Source: Spirochaetaceae bacterium (GTDB lineage: Bacteria; Spirochaetota; Spirochaetia; Treponematales; Breznakiellaceae). From it: a stretch of DNA of 22,105 bases. Below the pieces are notes generated by a model, which saw only the letters and a program-made list of their open reading frames with translations, was not told the DNA's origin and searched no databases. The translations under genes and the position numbers were made by a program. Shown here one piece after another: positions 15,453 through 22,105 of the stretch (its first letter is position 1; every line of letters starts with the position of its first letter). Where the stretch lies: NCBI GenBank assembly GCA_031288215.1, contig JAITRV010000052.1, positions 1-22,105 on the forward strand. Direction: 5' to 3'.

Positions 15453-16633
15453 TCCCTTTTCCTCCCTTCCCCGGTCTTGGGGTCATTGCCGGCGGTTTTT
15501 TCCCGGCGGGCCTTTTCCTTCATCCGCCATTCCATGATGATCTTCACCCCCGACCGGAAGGAGATAAACACCACCACGAACCCCAGGATAATAGAGGTGA
15601 TTTCCTTGGGGATCTGCCGGGACTGCATCAGGGGTTGGGCGGACTTGAGCATCCCGAAGAGGAGCCCCGAAAGGGCGGTGCCCCAGGCGGTACTGTTTCC
15701 CACCAGGGCCACGGCGATCCCGTCAAAGCCGTAGCCGTCCTGACCCGCCAGGACCCTGCCGTAGGTAAAAGACCCCAGGGCCACGATGGCCCCGGCCAAG
15801 CCCGCAAAGGCCCCGGAAAGAGCCATGGAGACGGTGATGCTGCGGTCCACGCTGATCCCCCCGTAGCGGGCGGCCTCCTTGTTGAACCCCGTCGCCCGCA
15901 GGGAATAGCCCAGCCGGGTCTTTCCCATAACGATCCGGAAAAAGAGGATCGAGGCGATGGTCAGATAGAGGCCGTAATTCAGCCGGGAATGATTGGTCAG
16001 ACTCTCCAGGAAGGGGCTCCTGAGCAGGGCGGTCCCGGAGAATTCCGGCGTCCGGTAGGTATTGGCCCCGGGGATCTGCAGGGTGATGTACCGGGACCCG
16101 TATTGGGCGATGTAGTTCATCATGATGGTGGCCACCACCTCGGACACGCTGAACCGGGCCTTGAGGAAGCCCACGATCCCCCCCCAGAGGGCCCCCGCCG
16201 CCAGGGCCGCCAGGACCGCCAACACCCAGTGGAGTACCGGAATCCGGGGTCCGAAAAAGGCGGCCAGTTGGGCCGCGGTGAGCCCCAGGATGTACTGCCC
16301 CTCGGCGCCGATGTTGAAGAGCCCCGTCCTGCCGGCAAAGGCCATGGAGAGGCCGCAGAGAATCAGGGGCATGGAGGCCACCAGCCACTCCCCGATATAC
16401 CGGAGGTTCCAATCCCCCCGGCGCAGATCCAGCCCCGTAAGTACCTGGAGTATGGCGGAGTACATTCCCCCGGGATTCCGGCCCACAATCAGCACCAGGA
16501 CGGTGGCCACGAGGAAACCCAGGAACACCACCGCCACCGAGAGGAGGCCGTCGGAACCGGTAAACATTTCCAGGATCCGCTCCCGCAAGAAGCCCCCTCC
16601 CGGCCCCGCCGCCTCAGTCCGCCCTTCAGCCAT
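15449..16633 (-). CDS. BMP-type (nucleoside) ABC transporter permease, first subunit
   Basis: Inner-membrane subunit paired with the permease encoded just downstream, like YufP/NupP and PnrD. The start chosen, ATG at 16633, gives 394 residues: GGAGGGG lies four bases before it and the ATG overlaps the end of the ATPase gene (ATGGCTGA). An in-frame ATG at 16666 would add 11 basic residues inside the ATPase gene and is less likely. Family phrases are GLSMAFAGRTGLFNIGAEGQ near 95-115, SVSEVVATIMMNYIAQY, and GFDGIAVALVGNSTAWGTALSGLLFG in the second half. About eight or more membrane segments are visible. The C-terminus is highly charged. Confidence 0.9.
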   Translation of the reverse strand: MAEGRTEAAGPGGGFLRERILEMFTGSDGLLSVAVVFLGFLVATVLVLIVGRNPGGMYSAILQVLTGLDLRRGDWNLRYIGEWLVASMPLILCGLSMAFAGRTGLFNIGAEGQYILGLTAAQLAAFFGPRIPVLHWVLAVLAALAAGALWGGIVGFLKARFSVSEVVATIMMNYIAQYGSRYITLQIPGANTYRTPEFSGTALLRSPFLESLTNHSRLNYGLYLTIASILFFRIVMGKTRLGYSLRATGFNKEAARYGGISVDRSITVSMALSGAFAGLAGAIVALGSFTYGRVLAGQDGYGFDGIAVALVGNSTAWGTALSGLLFGMLKSAQPLMQSRQIPKEITSIILGFVVVFISFRSGVKIIMEWRMKEKARREKTAGNDPKTGEGRKRE

Positions 16634-18185
16634 AGGCCCCTCCCGCTCCCTCCTCCGCCGGGGCAATACCGGCCATCATGGCCCCTATCCGCCGCTCCTC
16701 CGCCTCCTCCGCCCGGAGGACTCCCACGATGGTCCCCTTGGACAGCGCGGCGATCCGGTCACAGAGCCCCAGAATCTCATCCAGCTCAAAGGAAATCAGC
16801 AGTATCCCCCGGCCCTTGTCCCGTTCATCCAGGATGCGCCGGTGGATGTACTCAATGGCCCCCACGTCGAGCCCCCGGGTGGGCTGGGCCACAACGAGGA
16901 GGGCCGGGGAATTTTCTATTTCCCGGGCGATGATCGCCTTCTGTTGGTTTCCCCCCGACATGGACCTGGCCGTTGTCGCGGGCCCGTTCCCCGCCCGGAT
17001 ATCGAACTGGGCTATCAGGTCTTCGGCATGTTTTATTATAGAAGGAAACCGCAAAAAACCCAGGGAATTGGAATAGGGCCGGCGGCGGTAATTTTTGAGG
17101 ATCAGGTTCTCATCCAGCCGGAAATCCAGGATCAGGCCGTGCCGATACCGGTCCTCCGGGACCAGCCCCATGCCGGTTTCATTCCGGCCCCGGATGCTTT
17201 CCCGGGTAATATCCCGGCCGTTGAGGATGATCCGCCCGGCCTTAACCGGCAGGAGCCCCGCAATGACCGCCACCAGCTCCGACTGGCCGTTGCCGTCCAC
17301 CCCGGCCACTCCGACCACCTCCCCGGCCCGGACCTCCAGGGAAAGGTCCCGCAGGGCCGGAACGCCCTTGGAACCGATCACCGTGAGGTTTTCTATCATG
17401 AGGACCTGATCCCCGGGAACCGAGGGCTTTTTGTCGGGCCGGAAGCTCACCCTGCGGCCCACCATCATTTCCGCGAGGTCCTGTTCATTGGTATCCGCCA
17501 CCCGGACGGTGCCGATGGACTTCCCCCGGCGCAGCACGGTGCAGCGGTCGGCGGCGGCCTTAATCTCCTTCAGCTTATGGGTGATGATGAGGATGGTCTT
17601 CCCCTCCGCCCGCAGACGGTTCAGAATCCCCAGGAGTTCGTCGATTTCCTGAGGGGTCAATACTGAGGTGGGTTCGTCGAAGATCAGGATATCCGCGTTC
17701 CGGTAGAGGACCTTGAGGATTTCCACCCGCTGCTGCATTCCCACGGTGATGTTCTCGATCCGGTCCCGGGGATTCACCGCGAGGCCGTAGGTTCGGGAAA
17801 GCGCTCCCACCCGGCCCTCCGCGGTCCGGATGTCCAGGTTCCCCCAGGGGCTGCGGGGTTCCAGGCCCAGCACGATGTTCTCGGTTACCGTAAAGTTGTG
17901 GACCAGCTTGAAGTGCTGATGGACCATCCCTATCCCCAGGCCGACGGCATCGTTGGGGTTCCGGATCTTCACCTCCTGACCCCGGATCTTGATATACCCC
18001 CGCTCGCTCTCATAGAGCCCGAAGAGGATCGACATGAGGGTCGATTTTCCCGCGCCGTTTTCCCCCAAGAGGGCATGGATTTCCCCCGCCCGGACCTCCA
18101 GGCACACCCCGTCATTGGCGATAATCCCCGGGAATATCTTGACGATATCAACCATTTCGATGACCGGCTCAGCAGAACCAGGCAC
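16626..18185 (-). CDS. BMP-type (nucleoside) ABC transporter ATPase with two nucleotide-binding domains
   Basis: Cytosolic energy subunit of the BMP-type importer, like YufO/NupO and treponemal PnrC (annotated RbsA-like). The 519-residue protein holds two ABC domains. Domain 1 has a complete Walker A (GENGAGKST, 41-49), a signature variant VGMQQR (148-153) and Walker B ILIFDEP (166-172). Domain 2 has a degenerate Walker A lacking the lysine (GVDGNGQSE, 295-303), an intact SGGNQQK signature (410-416) and VVAQP (431-435), where Asp-Glu is replaced by Ala-Gln. One active and one degenerate site is normal for this family. The start is GTG 18185 with AAGGAGG just upstream. It overlaps the next permease gene by eight bases. 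Confidence 0.94.
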   Translation of the reverse strand: MPGSAEPVIEMVDIVKIFPGIIANDGVCLEVRAGEIHALLGENGAGKSTLMSILFGLYESERGYIKIRGQEVKIRNPNDAVGLGIGMVHQHFKLVHNFTVTENIVLGLEPRSPWGNLDIRTAEGRVGALSRTYGLAVNPRDRIENITVGMQQRVEILKVLYRNADILIFDEPTSVLTPQEIDELLGILNRLRAEGKTILIITHKLKEIKAAADRCTVLRRGKSIGTVRVADTNEQDLAEMMVGRRVSFRPDKKPSVPGDQVLMIENLTVIGSKGVPALRDLSLEVRAGEVVGVAGVDGNGQSELVAVIAGLLPVKAGRIILNGRDITRESIRGRNETGMGLVPEDRYRHGLILDFRLDENLILKNYRRRPYSNSLGFLRFPSIIKHAEDLIAQFDIRAGNGPATTARSMSGGNQQKAIIAREIENSPALLVVAQPTRGLDVGAIEYIHRRILDERDKGRGILLISFELDEILGLCDRIAALSKGTIVGVLRAEEAEERRIGAMMAGIAPAEEGAGGAYG

Positions 18186-18256
18186 GGCCCCCTCCTTTGC
18201 GCAAACCCACGGCCATTACCGGCCCCTTCCCGGATACTTCCCTCCGGATCGCGGAC

Positions 18257-18285
18257 GCATACCATGACCCGCGGTCATGGTATGC
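18257..18285 (-). other. Perfect 13-bp stem-loop between the BMP lipoprotein and ABC ATPase genes
   Basis: GCATACCATGACC (18257-18269) and GGTCATGGTATGC (18273-18285) are exact inverse complements around a 3-base loop, 11 bases after the lipoprotein stop. Lacking a T tract, it likely protects the abundant lipoprotein mRNA or attenuates read-through. The 10-mer CATACCATGA also occurs in the lipoprotein leader at 19481-19490. Confidence 0.7.
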
Positions 18286-18296
18286 CTGCACCGGGC

Positions 18297-19442
18297 CTAA
18301 TCGTCCCGGGCATTGAGATTCTGGGGGAATCCGGGAAGCTGTTTTGCCGCCCCATAGGTGGAGGCGATGGCGATCTCCCCGCCGGTGATCCGGGTCTTGA
18401 TATCCTCCAGGCGGGTCACAATATCCCGGCTCAAGGCCGGATTCCGGGTAGAATAGCCCACCCCGTCCGCCTTGAGGTCGAAGGAGATAACCTCCCCCCG
18501 GAAGGTGTCGTTTTTCACCGTATTCAGGGCGTACAGGGTGGAGTTTTCCACCAATTTCAGCATGGAGGTCAGCACCGCGGAATCCGTAGCCGTATAGAGC
18601 CCTTCCTCAAACTGATCCGAATCGACCCCGACGGCCCACACATTCCTGCCCTGGATCCGGTATTCCTTAGCCTGGGCGATGGTCCCGTTCCCGCTGTTCC
18701 CCGCGGCGGAATAAATCGCATAAACCCCCGAATCGTACCAGTTCTTTGCCTGGGACTTGGCCGCCGCGGTATCATCCCAGCCTCCCACGTAGTAATCCAC
18801 GATCTGGGCGTCGGGGAGTATCGAAAGGATGCCCTGGATATAGCCCACTTCGAATTTGGTGATGGTCGCCCCGGCAATCCCCCCGATAAAGCCGAAACGG
18901 GGATTGGCGATGCGGTCTTCCTGGGCTTTGAGCGCCGCCGCGGCCCCCACCAGGTAGGAACCCTCATGCTCCGAGTAGATCGCGTTGAGGACGTTGGGAA
19001 GGTTGACCCAATCCACATCCACGATCATGTATTTCTGGTTGGGATTCTTTTCCGCCACCACGGTAAGGGCGTCGGCAAAGGTGAAGCCCGTGGTAATGAT
19101 CAGGTCGTACTGCTCGTCGGTGGCCTGCTGGATATTGGGAATGTACTGGTCCTGGGTCTGGGCGGTCACCACATCGTATGCGGCGCCCCGCAGGGAGGTA
19201 TTTTCCCAGGTATCCCCGTAGAATTCCAGAATCCCCCTCCATGCCGCCGCGTTAAAGGATTTATCGTCGATCCCGCTGGAGTCGGTCAAAAGCCGGACCG
19301 TCACCTCCGGCTCGGCGGCCCTTTCGCCGGCAGTGCCGCTTTCCTGGCGCTTACATCCGGCAAAAATGAGCAAAGCCCCGCAAAATGCCAATAAAAAAAC
19401 ATTTGATATTTTTGATAATATCGTTAATATCGCTTTTTTCAT
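18297..19442 (-). CDS. BMP-family lipoprotein, purine nucleoside receptor-like (PnrA/TmpC type)
   Basis: Membrane-anchored substrate receptor of the ABC importer encoded downstream. ATG 19442 is chosen because GGAGGAAGG precedes it and it gives a lipoprotein signal peptide: MKKAILTIL, a hydrophobic core and lipobox FAGC with Cys30 as the lipidated residue. This makes 381 residues. An upstream extension in the same frame has no such features. The mature protein shows BMP-domain phrases DSSGIDDKSFNAAAWRGI near 55-72, DLIITTGFTFADAL, FGFIGGIAGATITKFEVGYIQG and AIYSAAGNSGNGTIAQA. The DDKSFN element matches the purine-binding part of Treponema pallidum PnrA (TmpC). The gene order receptor-ATPase-permease-permease also fits. 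Riboflavin or another ligand cannot be excluded. Confidence 0.88.
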   Translation of the reverse strand: MKKAILTILSKISNVFLLAFCGALLIFAGCKRQESGTAGERAAEPEVTVRLLTDSSGIDDKSFNAAAWRGILEFYGDTWENTSLRGAAYDVVTAQTQDQYIPNIQQATDEQYDLIITTGFTFADALTVVAEKNPNQKYMIVDVDWVNLPNVLNAIYSEHEGSYLVGAAAALKAQEDRIANPRFGFIGGIAGATITKFEVGYIQGILSILPDAQIVDYYVGGWDDTAAAKSQAKNWYDSGVYAIYSAAGNSGNGTIAQAKEYRIQGRNVWAVGVDSDQFEEGLYTATDSAVLTSMLKLVENSTLYALNTVKNDTFRGEVISFDLKADGVGYSTRNPALSRDIVTRLEDIKTRITGGEIAIASTYGAAKQLPGFPQNLNARDD

Positions 19443-19477
19443 CGTATCCTTCCTCCAAAAATGATTCATCGTGATAC

Positions 19478-19499
19478 GGTCATACCATGATGATTGACC
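19478..19499. promoter_or_regulatory. Inverted repeat GGTCA-N12-TGACC in the lipoprotein leader
   Basis: A 5-bp inverted repeat lies just downstream of the proposed -10 element, about where transcription would start, so it could be an operator. It contains CATACCATGA, also found in the hairpin at 18257-18285. Confidence 0.35.
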
Positions 19500-19502
19500 C
19501 TC

Positions 19503-19531
19503 AGCATAACCCGATTTGGAAGGATGATCAA
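19503..19531 (-). promoter_or_regulatory. Candidate sigma-70 promoter of the lipoprotein/ABC operon
   Basis: On the - strand, TTGATC (19531-19526) and TATGCT (19508-19503) are separated by exactly 17 bases, about 60 bases before the lipoprotein ATG. The hexamers match consensus in 4 of 6 positions each. Confidence 0.55.
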
Positions 19532-19567
19532 GGATTGAATGAAAAATAAGCAGGAAGATCCGGGGAG

Positions 19568-19604
19568 GAAACAAGGGCGCAATGAGGCGCCCCCGTCCTC
19601 CCCG
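19568..19604 (-). terminator. Possible terminator hairpin after cysK
   Basis: Within the region starting about 19560, CGGGGAGGA pairs with TCCTCCCCG and the interior GGGCGC pairs with GCGCCC. On the - strand a moderately T-rich stretch follows only after about ten bases, so termination may be incomplete and cysK could read into the lipoprotein operon. Boundaries are approximate. Confidence 0.45.
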
Positions 19605-19617
19605 CTACGTCTTGAGG

Positions 19618-20538
19618 TTATTCTTCCCAGAGCCAGGTCGAAAGGTACCGTTCCCCTGTGTCGGGGAGGACCACCACGATGGTTTTCCCCTTGTTTTCGG
19701 GCCGTTTGGAGACGGTCAGGGCCGCTTCCAGGGCCGCCCCGGAAGAAATCCCCGCCAGGATACCCTCTTCCTTAGCGGCCCGGCGGGCTACGGCCCCCGC
19801 CTTGACCTCATCGGTCTGGTAAATCTCGTCCACGATTTCCTTGTCGTAGACCTGGGGCACGAAGCCCGCGCCTATCCCCTGGATCTTGTGGGGGCCGGGC
19901 TGCCCGCCGGAGAGTACCGGGGACGAGGCGGGTTCCACGGCGATCACCTCAACCGAGGGCTTCTTGGCCTTGAGGAATTTCCCCGCCCCGGTAATGGTCC
20001 CCCCGGTACCGACCCCGCCGATGAGGATATCCACCTCGCCATTGGTATCGTTCCAGATCTCCGGGCCCGTGGTGGCCTCGTGGATCGCCGGGTTGGCGGG
20101 GTTGTTGAACTGCTGGGGAATAAAGGCATTGGGGATGGACGCGGCCAGCTCCTCCGCCTTGGCGATGGCCCCCTTCATCCCCTTGGCCCCTTCGGTCAGT
20201 TCCAGTTCCGCCCCCAGGGCCTTGAGGAGCTTGCGCCGTTCAATACTCATGGTTTCGGGCATGGTAAGGATGATCCGGTACCCCTTCACCGCCGCCACAA
20301 AGGCCAGCCCAATCCCGGTATTGCCGCTGGTGGGTTCGATAATCACCGTCCCCTTCTTGATCCGGCCGTCCTTTTCCGCGGTCTCGATGAGGGCCAGGGC
20401 GATCCGGTCCTTCACGCTGGAAAAGGGGTTAAAACTCTCCAGCTTTGCGTAGACCACCGCGCCCCCGTCGTTGATCTTGTTGATTCTGACAATGGGGGTA
20501 TTTCCAATCAGATCCGTAATTTTTTCAACCCGTGCCAT
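19618..20538 (-). CDS. cysK: Cysteine synthase (O-acetylserine sulfhydrylase)
   Basis: PLP enzyme that makes L-cysteine from O-acetylserine and sulfide in the cytosol. The start at 20538 gives 306 residues beginning MARVEKITDLIGNTPIVRIN, the normal length, with GGAGG upstream. The frame stays open further upstream, but that part covers the promoter and has no family likeness. Visible motifs are SSVKDR with Lys43 as the PLP-bound lysine, PTSGNTGIGLAF (69-80, substrate loop), GGVGTGGTITG (174-184, phosphate loop) and GISSGAALEAA near the C-terminus. It has its own promoter with an overlapping dyad, suggesting regulation by cysteine or sulfur supply. It belongs to the CysK/CysM fold family; CysK is the better match. 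Confidence 0.95.
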   Translation of the reverse strand: MARVEKITDLIGNTPIVRINKINDGGAVVYAKLESFNPFSSVKDRIALALIETAEKDGRIKKGTVIIEPTSGNTGIGLAFVAAVKGYRIILTMPETMSIERRKLLKALGAELELTEGAKGMKGAIAKAEELAASIPNAFIPQQFNNPANPAIHEATTGPEIWNDTNGEVDILIGGVGTGGTITGAGKFLKAKKPSVEVIAVEPASSPVLSGGQPGPHKIQGIGAGFVPQVYDKEIVDEIYQTDEVKAGAVARRAAKEEGILAGISSGAALEAALTVSKRPENKGKTIVVVLPDTGERYLSTWLWEE

Positions 20539-20555
20539 AAAAAACCTCCAACAAT

Positions 20556-20580
20556 AATTCCTATTATTTGTATAGGTATT
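20556..20580. promoter_or_regulatory. Candidate operator overlapping the cysK transcription start
   Basis: CCTAT (20560-20564) and ATAGG (20572-20576) form an inverted repeat with 7-base spacing, extended outward by AAT (20556-20558) and ATT (20578-20580). The dyad spans the expected +1 and touches the -10 element, an ideal repressor position. It loosely resembles sites of Rrf2-family cysteine regulators such as CymR; that link is from memory and unverified. Confidence 0.5.
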
Positions 20581-20606
20581 ATATTCTAGAAAGAAAAAAA
20601 AGTCAA
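20578..20606 (-). promoter_or_regulatory. Sigma-70 type promoter of cysK
   Basis: On the - strand, TTGACT (20606-20601) and TATAAT (20583-20578) are separated by exactly 17 bases, 40 bases before the cysK ATG. It is the best promoter match in the window (11 of 12 consensus bases). Confidence 0.85.
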
Positions 20607-20682
20607 GAGGGGAAAAAGGAAAATCACACTGATATTTTACCTTTATTCGGGAGCATGATTTAATACCCCGTCGAACCTCCGG

Positions 20683-20709
20683 TTCGCGCTCTCCTCTGGG
20701 GAGGCTCAT
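20683..20709. repeat. Dispersed 27-base repeat, copy 2
   Basis: 23 of 27 bases match 13295-13321 in the same orientation. Just left of and overlapping it, CGAACC-TCC-GGTTCG (20672-20686) forms a hairpin, and CTCC with GGAG can form a second. It lies 15 bases downstream of the stop of the - strand gene at 20724, so it may serve as its transcript end. Confidence 0.55.
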
Positions 20710-20723
20710 CGAGATGCCAACAG

Positions 20724-21221
20724 TCAAAGAAGTTTTAAATCTTCAATAAGTTTTGGTTTAAGGTCTTTTTTATCAATTTTACCGGTGTCTAATCCCTCGC
20801 GAATGAGGTTTTTTATTTCTTTTCTGTAGAATCGCTGATTTTTATTATTACGTAAACAGCTAACAATTACATCCGCCACGAACCCTAATTTTTTATATGA
20901 AAGTTCTATCAGATCAAAATGGCGATTCTCAAAATAGGTATATGCGGTTTTTCCTATGGATGGTTCGTATTTTAAGGATTTTTCTTCCAGTAGGGCAGGA
21001 TCTATTTTTACGATATCAATAGTATCGGCCTTATCAAAGAAGGATACTATGGCCAAAACGGCATCATTTATTTCTTCTTCAGATTCAACTTTCCATAGAG
21101 ACAACGTATTCTGATAGGTTCTCAGGCATCCGGTTATGGCATCGGCTGAAACCTCGGCTCCATGGAGAATATCATTTTGTCTCCATTTTTGTTCCTCGAT
21201 TTTTCTTATCAGCAAGGGCAT
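20724..21221 (-). CDS. Hypothetical protein, third gene of the AT-rich cluster
   Basis: A 165-residue protein I do not recognise. It starts MPLLIRKIEEQKWRQNDIL, is rich in Lys, Glu, Ile and Leu, and is probably soluble and alpha-helical: no signal peptide or membrane segment is seen. The C-terminal 40 residues are strongly basic and acidic in alternation (RNNKNQRFYRKEIKNLIREG, then KIDKKDLKPKLIEDLKLL). ATG 21221 lies inside the end of the preceding gene (13-base overlap), which argues for translational coupling and a shared function. Composition is AT-rich (21 G+C of 60 bases at 20761-20820) compared with its neighbours, suggesting recent transfer. No enzyme motif is visible. Confidence 0.75.
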   Translation of the reverse strand: MPLLIRKIEEQKWRQNDILHGAEVSADAITGCLRTYQNTLSLWKVESEEEINDAVLAIVSFFDKADTIDIVKIDPALLEEKSLKYEPSIGKTAYTYFENRHFDLIELSYKKLGFVADVIVSCLRNNKNQRFYRKEIKNLIREGLDTGKIDKKDLKPKLIEDLKLL

Positions 21222-21853
21222 TCAAGTTTTTCCTTTAAATCCTGAATGACTTGAGATATATAATTATTCAGCAAAGGATCGGTACATTCAATGCTTTCAA
21301 GAAGCGTTATATTTCGGGGCTCTTCCCAGTTTTCAAAGGCTCTGATTGCATTTTCCTTAACCAGGTTTGACTTATGCGAAAGGGAAGCGGCGGCGATAGT
21401 CATACCCACAGGAAAAATATCATCATACGCGATATGAGAAATAATTCTTAATAATCCGATGACCACTGCTTCGTTATCTATATGGTTTAGAAACAGTTCG
21501 TTTATCCATTCCCGGTAATAGGCCCCGTCATTTTTTAAGCGTGAATTAAGATAATCCTCTGCCTCCGATGAAAAACCATATTCATAAACCGATTCTTTAA
21601 TATAAAGAAGAAATGTTTTTTTGAATAATGCTTTTTCCTCTTTTTCCTTCTCGTTCTCCTTTAGAAATATCGACTTGATGATATACGTATCCGGTACACT
21701 GCCGGCATTCAAGGCAGGCATATCATTCTGGTTTGAAAATACTTCATTTTGTATCGGGGGGTATAAAACAAAAGGGCTTCTCGGTACTGGTAAGGGATTA
21801 AACCATTCTATTATGGAGGGCATCCTTTTTGCCATCATACCATATTGTCCCAT
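21209..21853 (-). CDS. Hypothetical protein, second gene of the AT-rich cluster
   Basis: A 214-residue protein I do not recognise. The N-terminal 50 residues are proline-rich (EWFNPLPVPRSPFVLYPPI), followed by a charged Lys/Glu stretch (LKENEKEKEEKALFKK) near 66-81. The C-terminal half is helical, and the run AVVIGLLRIISHIAYDDIFP, then AAASLSHKSNLVKENAIRAFENW, is reminiscent of HEAT/ARM-type helical repeats; this likeness is only an impression. There is no signal peptide or transmembrane helix. ATG 21853 has GAGGGGG upstream. It begins 9 bases after the stop of the upstream partial gene and overlaps the next gene by 13 bases, so all three are likely one transcript. Confidence 0.75.
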   Translation of the reverse strand: MGQYGMMAKRMPSIIEWFNPLPVPRSPFVLYPPIQNEVFSNQNDMPALNAGSVPDTYIIKSIFLKENEKEKEEKALFKKTFLLYIKESVYEYGFSSEAEDYLNSRLKNDGAYYREWINELFLNHIDNEAVVIGLLRIISHIAYDDIFPVGMTIAAASLSHKSNLVKENAIRAFENWEEPRNITLLESIECTDPLLNNYISQVIQDLKEKLECPC

Positions 21854-21862
21854 AGTACCCCC

Positions 21863-22105
21863 TCATTCAGATATGATTTTTTCCAGGGATGATTCTAATT
21901 CTCTTTGAATCCCGCCGGCTTCTGCCAGGAACGGTCTAACATCATCGGAGCTAAACCGTTGTTCATTATTTCCCTGAAAGGTATTAATATCAAAATTGAC
22001 TTCAATTCCGTCAAAACTTGTCGGTTTTGCCTCAAAATGATGAACATTTTCAATTCTACTGATATTCATAATAATATTTAGGATCTCCGTCCTGCCGTTA
22101 ATTGT
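21863..22105 (-). CDS. Hypothetical protein, C-terminal part of a gene running off the window
   Basis: The frame is open from the stop at 21863-21865 to the very end of the window, giving 80 residues. An ATG at 22069 would give 68 residues, but the 12 codons before it contain no stop and the nearest GGAG is 15 bases away. The gene therefore more likely starts beyond the edge. The residues include NVHHFEAKPTSFDGIEVNFD and end RELESSLEKIISE. I recognise no family. It is the first visible gene of the AT-rich three-gene cluster. Confidence 0.65.
   Translation of the reverse strand, partial: TINGRTEILNIIMNISRIENVHHFEAKPTSFDGIEVNFDINTFQGNNEQRFSSDDVRPFLAEAGGIQRELESSLEKIISE

Noticed and set aside
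13914..15734. Long + strand ORF of 606 codons opposite aroC and the permeases
   Set aside because: It is the reverse shadow of GC-rich genes, with Gly/Pro/Arg-rich low-complexity translation and no homology-like motif.
16626..18185. Inactivating mutations in the second ABC ATPase domain
   Set aside because: Loss of the Walker A lysine and Walker B acid in domain 2 is usual for BMP-type and ribose-type double ATPases, so it is not a sign of decay.
19443..19574. Upstream extension of the BMP lipoprotein frame
   Set aside because: It would hide the lipoprotein signal peptide and covers the promoter and ribosome site; ATG 19442 is much better.
20539..20727. Upstream extension of the cysK frame
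   Set aside because: It covers a near-consensus promoter and an intergenic repeat, and the known family start is at 20538.
1..22105. CRISPR arrays, tRNA or rRNA genes, complete insertion sequences
   Set aside because: No regularly spaced direct repeats, cloverleaf-like genes, rRNA segments or transposase reading frames were seen on either strand.

Overview
The window reads as part of a spirochaete chromosome, most likely a Treponema-type organism. Three things suggest this: a V-type (not F-type) ATP synthase operon in the order A-B-D-I-K, a BMP-family (PnrA/TmpC-like) lipoprotein with its ABC transporter, and a Treponema-like secreted helical protein. Base composition is high in GC through most of the window and drops sharply at the right edge. 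The species assignment is inference; no rRNA or tRNA gene is visible.

Left part, + strand (1-7476): the 3' end of a gene that is probably atpA, then atpB, atpD, atpI and atpK of a V-type ATPase, followed by ispG (MEP isoprenoid pathway) and a secreted repeat-helix protein of unknown function, closed by an intrinsic terminator at 7437-7476. The rotor subunit carries the residues that bind Na+ in the Enterococcus hirae enzyme, so a sodium-coupled ATPase is plausible. Two intergenic stretches here are rich in palindromes: three hairpins between atpA and atpB, and tandem AT-rich dyads before atpK.

Middle, + strand (7711-13268): a sugar-acid uptake and catabolism cluster, made of a zinc-dependent dehydrogenase resembling the RspB/L-galactonate dehydrogenase group, a complete three-part TRAP transporter (DctP-DctQ-DctM) and uronate isomerase UxaC. 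The likely job is import of a uronate or aldonate and its entry into the hexuronate pathway. TRAP transporters normally run on a Na+ gradient, which would fit a Na+-type ATPase.

Right part, - strand (20538 down to 13365): cysK with a clear sigma-70 type promoter and an overlapping dyad. It is followed by an operon of BMP lipoprotein, double-domain ABC ATPase, two permeases (purine nucleoside uptake by analogy with PnrABCDE) and aroC. The last four genes are tightly packed or overlapping.

Right edge, - strand (22105 down to 20724): three closely spaced, AT-rich genes I do not recognise, the first cut off by the window end. This is the best candidate here for undescribed biology, but nothing in the sequence reveals a function. 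A 27-base element is repeated at 13295-13321 and 20683-20709 (23 of 27 identical), both downstream of genes, and looks like a dispersed intergenic repeat.
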